Positions 47,601 to 60,505 of a stretch of DNA of 64,000 bases are shown in pieces. This stretch comes from Neospora caninum Liverpool (lineage: Eukaryota > Apicomplexa > Conoidasida > Eucoccidiorida > Sarcocystidae): positions 1,178,001-1,242,000 of the forward strand of contig NC_018392.1 of assembly GCF_000208865.1 (NCBI RefSeq), in the 5' to 3' direction. Made by a program: the position numbers and the translations under genes. How positions within the stretch are numbered: the first letter of the stretch is position 1; every line of letters begins with the position of its first letter. The notes below the pieces were generated by a model. That model was not told the origin of the DNA and ran no database searches. It saw nothing but the letters and a program-made list of their open reading frames with translations.

Positions 47601-50600
47601 GCAAGATAAGCGATTTGCCGATTCGCAATGTCACATAAAAGACGGCGCATGCTTTGTTTTTGTTTGTCGCTGCATGCAATTTGCTTTTAGGAGGGCCAGG
47701 GTGCGACGCTCCAAGCCATTCGGTCTCTTCCACAGTATCAGGAAATGCTCGCAAAGGTGAGAAAGCCTACGCGAAACACAGAAATCCAATATATATATAT
47801 ATATATATATCGCATATCGCCCCTGTGGAACCAGTTGTAGATACACCCCGTGTATGCACATGTTTATATCTATTCATATCTACGTAAATGTAAATGTATA
47901 TATATATATATATACATATGTTTTGAACAGCGTTTCCCCGTGGGGAAAGCGTGTTTCTCATGTGCGTTAACAAAAACCCGTCTCTGTTAATGCGCATATT
48001 TTTGTGTCCGTGGGAAGTTGTATGCGAAGGCCTTTATGTAGGTAAAGGACAGTAGCAACATGTGCCGATGTGTGAATTTGCGCGGTCTGGGATGCAGAGA
48101 GCCCGCGTGAAGCAAAAGGCACCTTTTCCGCCTCTCCGTTTCGTGGGTACACATTTCTTTGTGCCTTGTTTCTACGCTCAGTACTGGGTGCACGTCTCGC
48201 TTACAGAGAAGAGTTTCGATCAACTCCAGGAGAGAAATCTGATGCACATCGGTCTCCTCGAACAGGTGAGGCGACAGCGAAAACGGAAAACTCAAAAAGG
48301 CTTTCCAAGAAACTCGAGCAGTGTACACGCACCCCACAAATATATGGAGCCGGGGAGACGATGAGCAGGCACTGTTTCTCTCGTGAGCGCGGTCTCGACA
48401 GCCTTCACACGTACCTCTCTGTGCAAAGCGAAACACTGGCAAACCCTAAAAATGCATGCATATATATGTAGATGCTTATGCGTTTATGGATATAGACATG
48501 TGTGTATTTCCACACACTCACGAGCAGACATCTGTGCATATATATATATATATATATGCGCATCTATGGTATATATGTGGAAAAGGAAGAGGAGTGATTT
48601 ACTGCAAGATTTGTGTGTAGAGAACCCGTCTGCGTGTTTCCATGTGCAGAAACAGATGTGAATCGACATTTGATGAGGGGCTCTTTGGCCGGTTTGAATC
48701 GTAGCGCGTCAAAATGTTCAACGCGCGTGAGGCTGCGTGCACGCCTGCGCGTCTGTTCCGACACGTGGGAGGCATCAGACAGAAAGCTCTCGACACTCTC
48801 GCGGGAGTTTCCACTTGGTTGCTTTCTGTTTTGTCTAGGATCTCGCTTGTGGCGTGGACAAGGACGGGAAGGAAGTCGGTGTCTCGAAGATTCTCTCGAC
48901 TCTCACCAAGCACCTGTCGGACGGCGGAGTAAAGTGAGCAAAACATCGAAAGTCACAAACGACTCCACGGGCAGCCGTACACATCCATATACACATATAC
49001 ATATATACATATATATACATATATATACATATATATTTATATATGAATATAAGCGCATGTATGTGTAGAAATATAAATGCATGGATCTATATAAATATAA
49101 ATGCACATGTGCATAGATATATACATATATATATATATATATATACATTGATAAGATATTGTGTGGAGAGATGAGGTTGTGTGTGGAGATGTGAGGCAAT
49201 CTCGGGGAACTGGGAATCGTGAAATGAGCGCATAAATGAGTGAATATAGACCCGAGTCTACGTGTTCAAAACGGATTTCGTCCGTGTTGCAGCCTGCCGG
49301 GAACAGGCGTTTTTTCGTGCTGCCTGTGTAGATATATGTTTAGGCGTCTAGTTGGGTCCGCAGATTTTTTCTGTTTGACGATTCTGTACGTTTTTGGCTC
49401 ATGCACGTGCTTGTTGTGTGTCTCTCGGCTTTTCCGGAGGGAGCGGTGTTTTGGCATGGCAGGGAACGTCCGTGTTTCTGTTCTCGCCGTGGTCTTCTCG
49501 GCTCAGCTTTTTTTTCTGCGCGTTCGAAGGACAGGGAAAGTCGAAGTGAACTTCTGACTTGAGTATCGATTTTGCTCGATGTCTACTGTCCCGTGGCGCA
49601 GGGTAGAAGACAAGCTTCGCCTTCTGCTTCTCTACTTCACACAAATGACCGGTCTGTCTCCCAGCGACCGAGCCAATGTGAGCGAAGAAGGGAGAAGGAG
49701 AAAATGAAGGACAGAATACGACCGGGGAGAAGAGGAAAGAACAAGAACAAACGAAGGAAAGGAAGGAAAAAGAGGGCACTCATGTTTTTTGCAGCGGAAA
49801 AGCGCCGAGACAGAAGGAATTGCTCGGGAGATGAGAAAGGCCTCAAGGAGCGGAGCAAAAGAAGATGAATCACCGAAACGGAGGACGACGCGCCGAGGCA
49901 GAGAGACAAATGCGAGGGCCAAGATTCTCTATTCGATTTGAGTTGTACGGAGCTCTCGATCGCGGATCGAGTGTACAGAGGAGCGGAGAAAGGCAGGGGC
50001 GCAGAGAGGAGCGTGAAGGAAAAAGGGAGAGAAACCAGAATGGGAGTCGGGTTCGCTGCCATGTCTTCAGCGATGGGAGACGGACAACAGGAGAAAAGGG
50101 ACAGGAGCGAATTTCTGACTTTTTGGGGAGATTCCACTTCTCCGTGACGCTCTCTCGGACTGCTTTCTCTCGGGATTCTCACGCGCCTTGTGTTTTCCCA
50201 TTTCTTTTTCTCGTAGCTCATGGAGGCAGCCCAGCTGAGCCTGGCGAGCGAAGAAACGGTGCAGAAGTTTTTGAAACGTAAGACGACCGCCTCGCCGTCC
50301 CGTGCAGAAATCTGACCACACGCACGCCAACTTAGTCGTCTCCTTCCTCTCCTTCTTCCCCTTCTCGTTCTTCCTCTGCCGTGCTTTTATTCGTGCAGTT
50401 CTGTTGTGTAGCCGCGCTTCACGCACTTGCCTTGTTTCATTTGTTTTTCGTCTCTGCCTGACTCCCTGTTCCTCGCTTCACGCCCTTTCGCAGTGGAGCT
50501 GCATCAGGACTCCGTCGACACGGAGGCAGGCCCCGTAAGTCCGCGCATGCAGTTTCTCGCATGCACGATGCATGCGAAAAAGAAAACAGCCGAGAGCCGA

Positions 50601-53600
50601 CCCACCGAGGGAAAGACTGTCTGAGTAGAGCCAGTGCGAGAGTCGTCGCGTTTGCAGCGGACGCTCTGGGAGGCGAGATGCGAAACGCAGTGGATGCTCT
50701 CAGTCGAAACCTCTTTTCGAGATAAATCGCCTCGGTCAGGGCATGCAGCCGCGATTCGAAGTTGACACTCGAGCGTCTGTCTTCGTCGTGCTTTCTCTTC
50801 TGCATGCAGTCGAGACCGGCTCATCGCCTGGAGAGAGACAAAGATCGAAGAAAGTTTTTCAAACGTCGAGCCAAAACGGCGGCATACGAGCTCTCCCGCT
50901 TCGAGCCTTTCGTCAAAGTTCTTATGGAGGTAATCTTTTGAACAATTGCTGTTTTCCCTCGAAAACGACTCGCCTTCGGTTCGCCGTACGTACACCTGTG
51001 TGCGCACGTTATACAGAGAAATACTTGCGGGGGATGTGTCCTCGTTTCCTACATCTGCATGTATTCCTGCACCCTCGAGCTTGTGTAGAAAAGTGTGTGT
51101 CGAGTTCGATCCTTTCGTTTCAGCCCGTCTTCGATCTGTATCCCGTCGATGGAGAAACGACAGCGCTTCACTGGCGGCGAATGCATGCAGTTTTGTATTT
51201 TGGTGTGTTTATATTTATTTGTGTACGCAATTATACATATAGGCAGCAGCTTCTGGAGACACTCACGGGTACGCACGCATTCTGTCGTGTAGATGTGGAA
51301 TGTCTATTTCTGTGGTTGCGTCTACGGACAAGAGGGAGATAGAAAGGAGGCAGAGCAGGGGAAATGCGCGAAGGTGTATCTGCACTTTCTGGTTCGCGAC
51401 CCGAGAAACTCGCAACACGCCGGCGGCATGGAGAAGAGAGTCTCTGTCGACCGCTTCGTTGTGTTTGAACCAGAGGAAAAACACGTGCAGAAAGCACACT
51501 TTCTTCTCTTTCCTTTGACTCGTCTTTTCCCTCCTCTTAGCGAGCTCTGGTCGGAGATCTACACGGAGGCAACTACCCGCTCGTCGAGGAGGCTCGGTGA
51601 GTTGCAAAGCGATTTCCTTTCAAAAACCGCAAACCAGTCCTGTCGCCGTCCGGCAAGAAGCGGGATTTTGAGACTCTCTGTGCGTCTGTGTTTTCACCAA
51701 AGAACATAGATCCGTTTGTAAGCCGATCGAGAGGTGCCTAGAATCGGGGGAGTTAAGGTCACGGCGATTGAGTCACAGCTCTTCATGGCGACCTCACACC
51801 TTACCATTGCGCGAGTGGCGAGAGAGCGTCTTTTCTTCGCGGCCCTCGAAACTCCGAGAAACGAAATCGGAGAAGAGGGCAACGATAAAAGGCAATTCTC
51901 GTCTCTCGGAGGCGAGAGCGCGGGCGGTGAAAAGAGAAAAGACGTCGAAATGGGTGAAGAGAAACAGCAGGGAGAACTCCTTTTCAAGGGCGCCGAGCGG
52001 ACAGGACTGGGAACGTAGACGAACGACAAGGAAGCGTCCGTTGTATTGTTGACAGTAGCGACGCTCCTCTCTTTTTTCGCGCGGGGTCTGTTGCCACTGT
52101 TTGTGTCGATCTCCCGGATCCTCTGTGCTTCTCTCTTCTTTTCCTATGTTTTTTTCTTTCTCCGTTTCCGCTGCGTCTTCCGCTTCTTATGTGTTTTGAT
52201 GTGCTGGCGCGCGCGCGTTCTACCCTTTCCGGCCTCACACAGTCTGCGTGCTTTCGCGGTTTTTCTTTTTGCGATGCGGTCCGCCTCTCGCAACGGGTTC
52301 TGGTTCACGCGCTCAACTTTCATCTTCTTGTCTGTTTCGGGCGGTGTTTCGCATTCCACTTTTTCACCCTTTCTCGCGTTTCTCTTTCTTTGCCTCTGCC
52401 GTCGCAGGTCAGCTCCAAAGGCCCTGTCGTCGCGCCTCCCGTCAGCAGCGGGTAAGTTTGACCGTTTCTATCACAAACACAAGAACCTGCAAAAAACTGT
52501 ACACAGACGCCTGCATTCTTGTCTGTCTAAACATCTATCCTTTTCGGCATCTCCGCCGTTCTCTGGACCTATATCTCACTCTCCCTTTGTATATACATCT
52601 GCATGCAGATCTGTATATCCGTCTATGGCGCTCTATCTCTCTGCATCTCTATGTGTAGATATTCTGTCTGCCTGTGTCGCTCTCCGTCGCTATATCTGTA
52701 GATCCGTCTCTCCATCCCTAGATCTATTTCTGTTTACAGGCAGGTGCATTGCTGCATGCAGATGTTTTATGGATATTTACGTATTTGGAGACGCGCCGAC
52801 TACGATTATTTATGTTAGCGCGTCTGTCTCCCTTTTGGCGCTCCTAGCTCGATCTCCGCATGAACACGTGACACATGTGGATTTTATTCCGTGGAAATGA
52901 GAAATCGGTGGTAATCTGCATGCGCACATGAGTTGTCACACGGCTACGTATGTCATGCTCGCTACGCCCCCTATAGACAGAGTTTTCGCGAATCTCGATA
53001 CCCAAATTTTTGTACAAGAAGTCTCCCTTTTTCCCTGAGGGGAGAGTGAGTCTCTTCCCTCAGGGAGGAGGCGGCATAGAAAGGAAGAGAAACGTCTTTT
53101 CGAGACAAAAGAGAAGCTCGACCTTCACGGATTCTCTCTTTCCTGCCTCGGCGTCTCCGGTGTTCGCAGAGCAGATGATCGGACGCGCAACGGAGTGGGA
53201 TTGGAGCGCCGCCTGGAACGCAACGTCCACGGTAAACGATTTTCCCGAGTTTCCACCGAGCTCCCGAATACGACGCAAGGCATCCAGCTGAAACGGCTTA
53301 TATCAAGATATATAAATCACGCCATTTAGATAGGTTTAGTTCTCCTGTCCCTCTCGATATGCTTTTATTGATGCCTGTGAGGCTGTCTTTCCGATGCGTG
53401 GGACGCATTTCTGGGCGTGTTGGGTTTGGGGAGAGGTCGTCTGTCTTCTGACGTTCTCGAGTTTGCGTTGTAGACAGTTCTCTTGCGTCTTCTCGCTTTG
53501 CCGCGAGTCTGGGAATTCGAGAGATAGTGTCTCCCACCGTCGACTTTCTCTTGTTTTCCGGGCATCCAGAAGTGGAAGGTAGGGAAACTGTCTCGAGCGT

Positions 53601-54416
53601 CTGTAGCGCAGCGCACACGTGAAAACGTACACGGTGAGCAATCGCTCGTGACTGAAACGCGTCCAAGACCAAGGGAGTTGTTTGTTTGAACAAAATGTCT
53701 GGAAACCCGTTTTGAGGAGTTTCCTTCGGACTGGAAATGCGACTCGCGTGGCTTCTGTCAGGCTGCGGCCCCGGCCGACCCCGACCGACCCCGAAAGAAA
53801 TTGATTCTCTTCGTTCTCGGCGGAATCACCCTCGCGGAGATGCGCTGCGCTTACGAGGTGTCCAACGGACTCGGAGCCGATGTCATTCTTGGTGAGAAAA
53901 GGGAAGAGACAGCGGACCAGCAAGCAGCAGCAAACCGGGAAACGGAAGAAAGAGAAGAAGAGAAGGACAGGAGAAAAGGGAGAACGCGCGACAGAGAAGG
54001 AGAGGCAGAGAAAGAGAAGTTCTGGAATGAATGGACGAAAAGAAAAAGAACACGTAAGAGCGAAAGAGGAGGAGAGAGAACAAAGGTAGGAAGCGATGTT
54101 TGGACAACATGTCCCCGGAACAAGGCAGAGTCGCATGGCGGAGCCCAAAGAACCAGAGAGGGAGAAAGGCGAGGAAAGCGAAACGCGTCAAGAAGAAGGA
54201 GAGAAAACGAAACGCGGGGGGACGGGCGAGGAAGCGTCACGTATGAGGGAAAGGATTCCGATTATTTGGTTTACCTTGTCTCGGGAGCGTTTCATCTGTC
54301 TTCACTTGTCGATGAGTGCAGGAGGGACGAGCATCTTAACGCCTCCACAGGTTCTTCAACTTCTCAAGGATTCTTCCTTCTCATCGGCTGGCCAGTCAGC
54401 CGATCGAAAGGCGTAA
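41643..54416 (+). CDS. SEC1: Sec1/Munc18-family SNARE regulator, 22 exons
   Basis: Exons: 41643-41670, 42143-42274, 42620-42778, 43460-43552, 43841-43938, 44382-44504, 44785-44874, 45899-45999, 46737-46779, 47176-47307, 47691-47756, 48182-48265, 48839-48933, 49602-49677, 50217-50277, 50494-50534, 50810-50929, 51541-51596, 52408-52451, 53170-53231, 53762-53891 and 54322-54416. All join in phase into 642 residues, the usual family length. Sec1/Munc18 marks run from end to end: VDDRSLRILSACCNVYDVLE, EEGVTVVEPVSKKRQPLP, LDALYFVSPEAASVDAI, the LIVDRSIDLATLFVHEYTYQ core, MLAKYWVHVSL, LLLLYFTQMTGLS, and near the end LFVLGGITLAEMRCAYEV and LTPPQVLQLL. It is closer to Sec1/STXBP1 than to Vps45, Sly1 or Vps33. 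Such proteins bind syntaxins and drive vesicle fusion, here probably in secretion. The first exon is only 28 bases. Confidence 0.96.
44085..44232. repeat. Polypyrimidine CTCTCCCTTTCTCTCC repeat in Sec1 intron 5
   Basis: About 150 bases of short CT, CCCTTT and CCTT words in irregular tandem, 150-300 bases before the acceptor of exon 6. Confidence 0.85.
44979..45243. repeat. AT-rich minisatellite in Sec1 intron 7
   Basis: TA runs at both ends enclose several copies of the 15-base unit ATATACACAATATGT between about 45038 and 45165. Confidence 0.85.
46074..46240. repeat. Two AT microsatellites in Sec1 intron 8
   Basis: TA runs at 46074-46102 and 46212-46240. Confidence 0.85.
47406..47448. repeat. 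TA and GATA microsatellite in Sec1 intron 10
   Basis: A TA run leading into GATAGATAGATATAG. Shorter TA runs follow in later introns at 47789-47810, 47897-47919 and 48537-48557. Confidence 0.85.
48985..49145. repeat. AT-rich repeats in Sec1 intron 13
   Basis: ATACATATATA-type repeat at 48985-49045, related ATATAAATGCA words, and a TA run at about 49120-49145. Confidence 0.8.
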
Positions 54417-56885
54417 ACGTCTCTTGTCTCTTTTTTGTTCTCTTCCTCTCGCGCTACGTTTTCCCCCACAGCCTCAGGCTATGCAGCTGCCTCGGGGTGC
54501 TCGTGGCGGCGTGAGGGTGCGCGTTCCAGGAGGCATAGCTCAACTGTCTCCTGTTTTGTTCCGCCGCTTGCCGTCGGTGTCTTTTCTAATCACCTCTCTC
54601 GCTCTGTTTCGTTTCCGACAGGCGCACCGCCGTCATAGTCGGTCACCTTCGAGGGGCGGCCTTGCCTTAACGAGGTCTCTACGTGTCCTCCCGTCCTCCA
54701 CTCACTCTCTGTGGAAGTTGTTTTTCGCTCTTGTTGAATGCCCGTTTCTCCTCTCTCTTCTCATTATCGTCTAGTCCGTTTTAGTCTCCTGGTTCTTAAA
54801 AAACCTAGTCGATTTTCTCTCTTTTCCACGGCCGATTGCGCGTCTGTGTCTTTCTCTCGCCTTTTTGTCTTTCCCTTCGTTCGTCTGCTCTCTTGTCCTT
54901 GCGCGCCTCAAGAAGTCTTTTCCGTGGAGAGGAGCGCGCTCGTGAGATTCTACCGAGACATTTCCCCGTCTCTGTTCTGTGTGGAGGTGCGCCTCTGTTG
55001 CCGCTTCGAAAAGGCAAAGAGCAGCGAAGGGAGAGAGGGGATTCCAAGTCCCATGCGTCACCACAGTCTTTTCTGCAGACGCATATGGCAAGCATCTTTT
55101 CTGTTTTAGTATCTGGAGCGCGGTGGGTGGAGTTGCGTGTACACTCGAGCTCTTTGAATGTTTGGTGTGACCGCGAGGAACGAAAGGCAGCTGGTTCTGA
55201 GGCACTGCGAAACTCCCGGTATATGGACAACGGAACTCGTGCTTTCAGACAAAAACGAAGCGACTAAGAAACACATAGAGGAAGGGAAGTAACGTCTTTC
55301 GTTTCTCGCCAGAGTCGAGATCTCCTTGTGTGTGCAGCTATCCGCGGGTTTCTTCGCACGTTGGGAAGAGCGTTTTCAAGGTGAAGCTCACACCGTTCAA
55401 CCGAGAAGCGACACAACAGAACACAGCAACTTCGGAGCAGACCACGGTAAAAGACGTGTAGCTGTTCTCGCCAAGTGCGTTACATTCCCATCTCGAACGA
55501 GCGAGGCAGCTGCGCGGCTGTATGTACACCGCAACCGTCCTGACGCCGGTGTCGGTACACCTCATGCACATGTCCTTGCCCCGAGACGAACACGCAGAAA
55601 AACTCGGGCGGTTTTCAACCACAACCGTGACAGAAGTACCTCCGTTTCTCCTGCAGCCCCAGAGGTGGGTGTATCCTGTGTTTGCACCTGGCTCCGACAG
55701 AAAGTCCTGTGCAGTTCACAGTGAAGAAACCGCAAGCACGCCTTTCGTGAGCTGTGCGACCGTTCCCCCGCTCCCGTAGATCGGCCCTTAGTCTACTGTC
55801 CTCTCCAGTTCTCTCGTCCCTGTACCACTTGCTGCGTCTTCCGCACATCTGATCCGTCTTTCTTCCTTCTCTCTATCCACTTCCCGAGCCTCCCTTTGGG
55901 CGTTTCTCTCTCTTACGGCCGCCTCTTGTTCGGCTCCTCACGAGGGGAAAACTCAGTGCACAGGCGAATCCCAAAACCACCAGGAACTGACTTCACGGTC
56001 TTCCTTGTTCCTCGGGGTTCCGGTGGAAATGTCTGCAACCCCTAACTCATGCAGTCGTCTCCCATGGTTCTCGCGGGGTGTTTCACTTCTCCATTCACTC
56101 TCGTCTTTCGTCTGCGTCCGCTTTTCCCTCGTGTGTCTTCCGCAGTAGAACAGGTAGAAACACTCCACAAGGATGCTTCTGTAAAAACAAGGCCTCTCGA
56201 ACAGCCTAAATCGTGCGTGCGACTCTTGTCGCCACAGCTGTCGTTTTCTCTTCTCTTTCGAATTTAAAAATTGGGACAAGGCGGGCACACAACGGGATGT
56301 CGGGGTGTACGTACACCCCTAGAGCGCAAACGCGCTACGGGCTCTGACGCATCTTTTAGTCATCTTCCCTTCCCTTGTGGCAAACCACATGCAACTTTCC
56401 ACATTTACAAATGATGCGAATCTCTACAGAGGCACATCGTTTTACCTTGAGGCTTGAAAAAATCGGAGGATGCTTTCTTTGGCATTCCCTCCCTGGCCTC
56501 ACTTTTTCGTCTCTCCTGCGCCCTGAAACAACAGATTCCTTCCTCCTTTTCTCTTTTCTCAAGACCCTAGAGGAAACCGCATACGATACAAATGAAACTC
56601 AGTCTCTCCCGCCATATAAATACGTTTGTTCTCTCCTTCCTGCACTTGGTTTCTTCCTTTTTCCGTAACGTCCTCTTTTTTCCTCTCGCTTCTTCGCACT
56701 CCTCTCTCGAGTCAATCGCACCCCTTCGCAGGGAGCGCTGGGCTTTTCCGAGGTGCTTTGCAGTTCTTCAACTCCGGTCGAGAACGGAGTCGCAACGAGA
56801 TCCCAGAGAAAAACAAAAACGAAACCCGCTGAGCTCAGGTTTCCGACCGCCTGCGTTCGCCTCGCGTGAGCCTTGCTTTCACTCT
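54417..56885. other. Gene-free spacer between the convergent Sec1-like and fatty acid hydroxylase genes
   Basis: Both flanking genes end here, so it holds two 3' UTRs. The open frames seen on either strand lack family motifs and splice-consistent neighbours. No repeat of note. Confidence 0.5.
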
Positions 56886-58979
56886 TCATGGCAGGAGAGT
56901 GCCGAAGACCCAGTCCCAGATTTTGCTGCTGACGCCAAAGCCGAGGAGAGGATAGCGGAAATGATGGCGCATGTGGTACCGTTTCATTTCTCGTATGTGG
57001 CTGACGCGCTGCAAAAACGCCATGTGATGAGTTGAATAATGAATCACGTCGTAGGCAATGTAGCCGAGCAGCGCGCCGGGACAACCAGCTTGAATTGCCC
57101 ACTGCGGCAAGAGCAAACTGAACACCCCGTAAACTCCGCTAGCCAAGGCCACAAACAGCGCTGGAGGAACCACCAACCTGCGAAAAGAACGAAAAAAACA
57201 AGTGTCTCCATGCACACAAACACAAGGTTCCGTCCCTCACCTCCGCAGGTGAATCCGTATACATAGAGATAGATCTGTGTGTGTAGAACGGTGTATTGAG
57301 GTAAACGCAACCACACACGTTTCTCTGTGTATCGTGTTTTGTCTGTGTCGGTCGGTTTCTCTTCCTGGGTGTCTCCGGCGCTTACCTGAGCGGATCTAGC
57401 GGCAGCAAATGGTGCACTGCATGCACAAGGAAGTGGAAGATGCGAATGAGGCGGGAGTCCGGCAGCCGCTGTTCTGGGAAGTGAAACAGGAAGCGGTGCA
57501 TTACATATTCGAGGAGGGTCCATAAGGCGAGCCCGACGGAGACGGACACGAAGCAGCAGGTGGGGGACAAAGTCTTCAAATTCTCTCGGATACACCAGAA
57601 GACAACTGGAAGCCATAGCAGGGGAATGACCCACCAACGGGTCTGGGACAGAGGCTCCATCCTACGAAAAGCAAGTACAGGAGCCTTGTGAGAAAAAGAG
57701 TAGGCGCGAGAAAGGAGCAAAAACAAAAAACGCGGCGGACCCAAGGCAGAGCGCAGAAAACGCACACCGCAAAGAGAAGAAACGCCATGTGATGAAACGG
57801 ACAGCTCCAGACGAAAAGAAAGAAGAACGGAGGTGCACAGAAGGCACGATATAGACATGCATATATCGCGAGAAAGGTACATGCGCGAGGGTCACACAAC
57901 TACAGGAGCCGTGCTGGTTTCCGCGGTTGGCCTCGGCTCCTTCTTTTGCATGATGAGTCAACAGGGGTGGATATGGGTAAATCCAGGCACGGAAAAGGCA
58001 CAGCATGATGCATACGTGCAGAGAGACAGAGGCGAATTGCGGGTTTGCAGGAGTTCATCTGAGGCCATGCAGATGAAAATGCGTGGAAAAGAACAAGCCG
58101 GGCGTGCGTATTCACAGAACTCGCATTCACCAGGCCAGTTGGGAGGGAGAGGCATTTTTCGCAAGCGTTTTCGCTCCATGGGGCTTACCATGCGTACGGC
58201 ATGAGCGTCATACTGCCTTCTATCATGCAGGGTACCTCAATCAGGCGTTCGTAGTCCGTTTTGCTGAGCCTCCACACCTGCGGCAGGAGAGGCTTGGTGA
58301 AGTCGATTAACTCGTGGGCAGAGGGCGTTGCGGTCGGAGAAGTCGAACCCGCATGTTCTCCCAGCTGCCTCGCAGCCTCCGACGAGTCGCCGCCCGGCGC
58401 AAGCCCCCGGTACCGTAGCTGAGAGAGCGTCGCGGTTTCTGCTTGGCCAGAGCCGCACAAGCACCGTTCTCCCACTGTTTGTTTGTGTCGGTCGAGCCGC
58501 TCCTTCACGACTCCCACGCACAGAGCATCGAGGAGTTTGAACGCGTGCACGGAATGGCCCACTTCTTGGAAAGGTTCGGTGATGTCGCGTCCGGCGTGTC
58601 CCTTCAGCAGGCGAGAGCCTCCAGGATGCGAGAAATTCGAAAGGTCGTAAACGCAGGTGTTGAAGATCACCAGACACCTCCCGCCAGAGCGAGGCTCTGC
58701 ATCGCACAGAGCCACTTCGCTCTCGGAGAAGAGCTGACCGTGAACTGGACAGTTCGGCCGCAGAGTCCCTGGCGCAAAAGCGGCGTTCCCGGCGTCTTTG
58801 TCGCAGGTTTCGCTGCAAAAGACCCCGTCGCGGTTTGTCCCTTTGCAAGAAGCCGAGTGGGTTAGCTTGCTATCTTCCAGCGCCACGCCCTCAGACTCGC
58901 CAGCGAGGGTACTGCCGCTGGGACTCGCGAGCGTCGAGGCTGACTCCGAGGCCTCCCGCGCGTAGCGTGGCAGGCGCAT
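56886..58979 (-). CDS. FA2H: Sphingolipid fatty acid 2-hydroxylase with cytochrome b5 domain (FA2H/Scs7 type), 3 exons
   Basis: Minus-strand exons 58979-58189, 57661-57386 and 57177-56886 join in phase into 452 residues. A cytochrome b5 domain (about 100-160) has the heme motif FSHPGG (His118) and GHS (His142). After a linker come four hydrophobic helices with the di-iron histidine motifs of the fatty acid hydroxylase superfamily: LEYVMHRFLFH, HAVHHLLP, IHYSTHH and HMRHHF. The ending GFGVSSKIWDWVFGT is typical of FA2H/Scs7. These ER enzymes add a 2-hydroxyl to the fatty acyl chain of ceramides using electrons from the b5 domain. The N-terminus (1-99) is longer than in yeast or human enzymes and carries Cys45, Cys55, Cys59, Cys77, His80 and Cys92. 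ATG 58979 is the only ATG at the head of the open frame; the frame continues upstream without an ATG. Confidence 0.93.
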
Positions 58980-60505
58980 TGTTGGGCGTGTGGGACCGGT
59001 CTCAGAACGTCCAGAGTGCGCAAACAAACAGGGGAAGCCTCAAAAGACGCGAGCCGGCAGTGCTTGCATGTGTCCACGCGCAAGACGCCGAGTCGCGCAC
59101 TCTGCAAAACTGCGAATTCGCGCGCGAGCAGCGGTTCGCCCAAGGACTGGAGTGTCACTGCAGCTGAAGCGCGAAACCGGAGTTTCGGTGAGCTCCGGGA
59201 AACGTGGGAAACCGTCTCCGGGAAAAGGGGCCATCAAGAAAGAACTGAATCGCGCGCGAGAGGGGCAAGACACACACGGAGCTGTTTGGCACGACTTTCT
59301 GGTGTCTTGTCTTGGCACGTGTGCGCGAACGCCCTCCAGGCAGGCCAGCTGAGAGAACAGGCGGGAGGCGAAATGTGCAAGGTCGATGTTCAAAAGGACA
59401 CAAACGCGCGCCTTTTGAGAGAGGGGCTTTCGCGCGTCTTTTTCGCTCTGGCTCCCCTACGAGAGTCAACGCTCGGCTGGCGCACCGCAGGCGGGCTGCA
59501 CGGCGGGAGAGGCTTGGCCGCTTTTTAGCTCAGCGGCCTGGCCTTTTTCGGGAAAACGCGTCGGCGTGTGAGAGCGGAAACAGTTCTTCTCTGCAGGGCG
59601 TTCAACACAAAAACCCGGAAGGCTGGATAGATTCCAGCAAGTTTTTGGGAGCGCCGCAACGAGGCACAGACCCGCCGTGTGCCTTCTGTAACGCAAAAAC
59701 CGCGCTCGCTTAGCACTTGTGTGGCAGCTTACTGTGGCGGCGCGCACCTGCATTTCCCGCGAAACGGACTCTTTCGGACTACGCGGAAGAGCATCTGGCA
59801 CGTGCACGCGCAAAAACTTTGCTGAATTGCCTCGAAAGAAAAGAATCGGTGGGTTCGCGGGTGTGTTTTAGCGGCGCACTGGATCAGCGCACGCTTGGCG
59901 CGTCGTGCAAGGCTCGGCGCAAGAAACTAGAGCAGGCACCCCGCGCGCGTTTAGATGTTGCGAAAAGAATCGAGAGAGACAGGTGAAGACGACCCGACAG
60001 ACACGCGCTGGCGCCGAGGCGTCAGCGACGGCTGCAGCGAAACGGGAGCACGTCGATACAGAAACATCTGAGGATCTTGCGTGGGTTCTCGTGTGGTGCT
60101 CTTGCTCCAAATTCCCAGCGTACACGAGGCAACCACGCACAGGAGAGGAAGCGGAAAGTTTAGAAGCATTTCGCAGAGTCGAAACTGTGCTCCCGGCCGT
60201 TCTCGCCTGCCACGAACACGGGGAAACACCGTGTCCGATCGGAGCTTCAAACAACAATACGTTTATGTGTATATACATATATGCATTTCGCGCCTGTCCC
60301 CATGCATCTACGCCGTCTAGCCCCCTGTGTCTAACGCAGGTCATTTCGCATGCTGTGGAGTTGGAGATTTTCTTCCGGGCCCTTGAGTCCAGTCGCTTTT
60401 GTGCGGTTCTTCTCTCGATTCTGAAAGATCTACGGTGCAAGACTTGGACGAGATGGTCCACAAAGCAACGGGGTCTGTCTTTTCAGCGACTTCAGAAAGA
60501 AAAAC
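58980..60505. promoter_or_regulatory. Shared upstream region of the FA2H-like and 116-residue protein genes
   Basis: About 1.5 kb between divergent start codons with no recognised gene. It should contain both promoters and 5' leaders. The sequence is GC-rich near FA2H and more mixed towards 60.3 kb. Confidence 0.5.
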
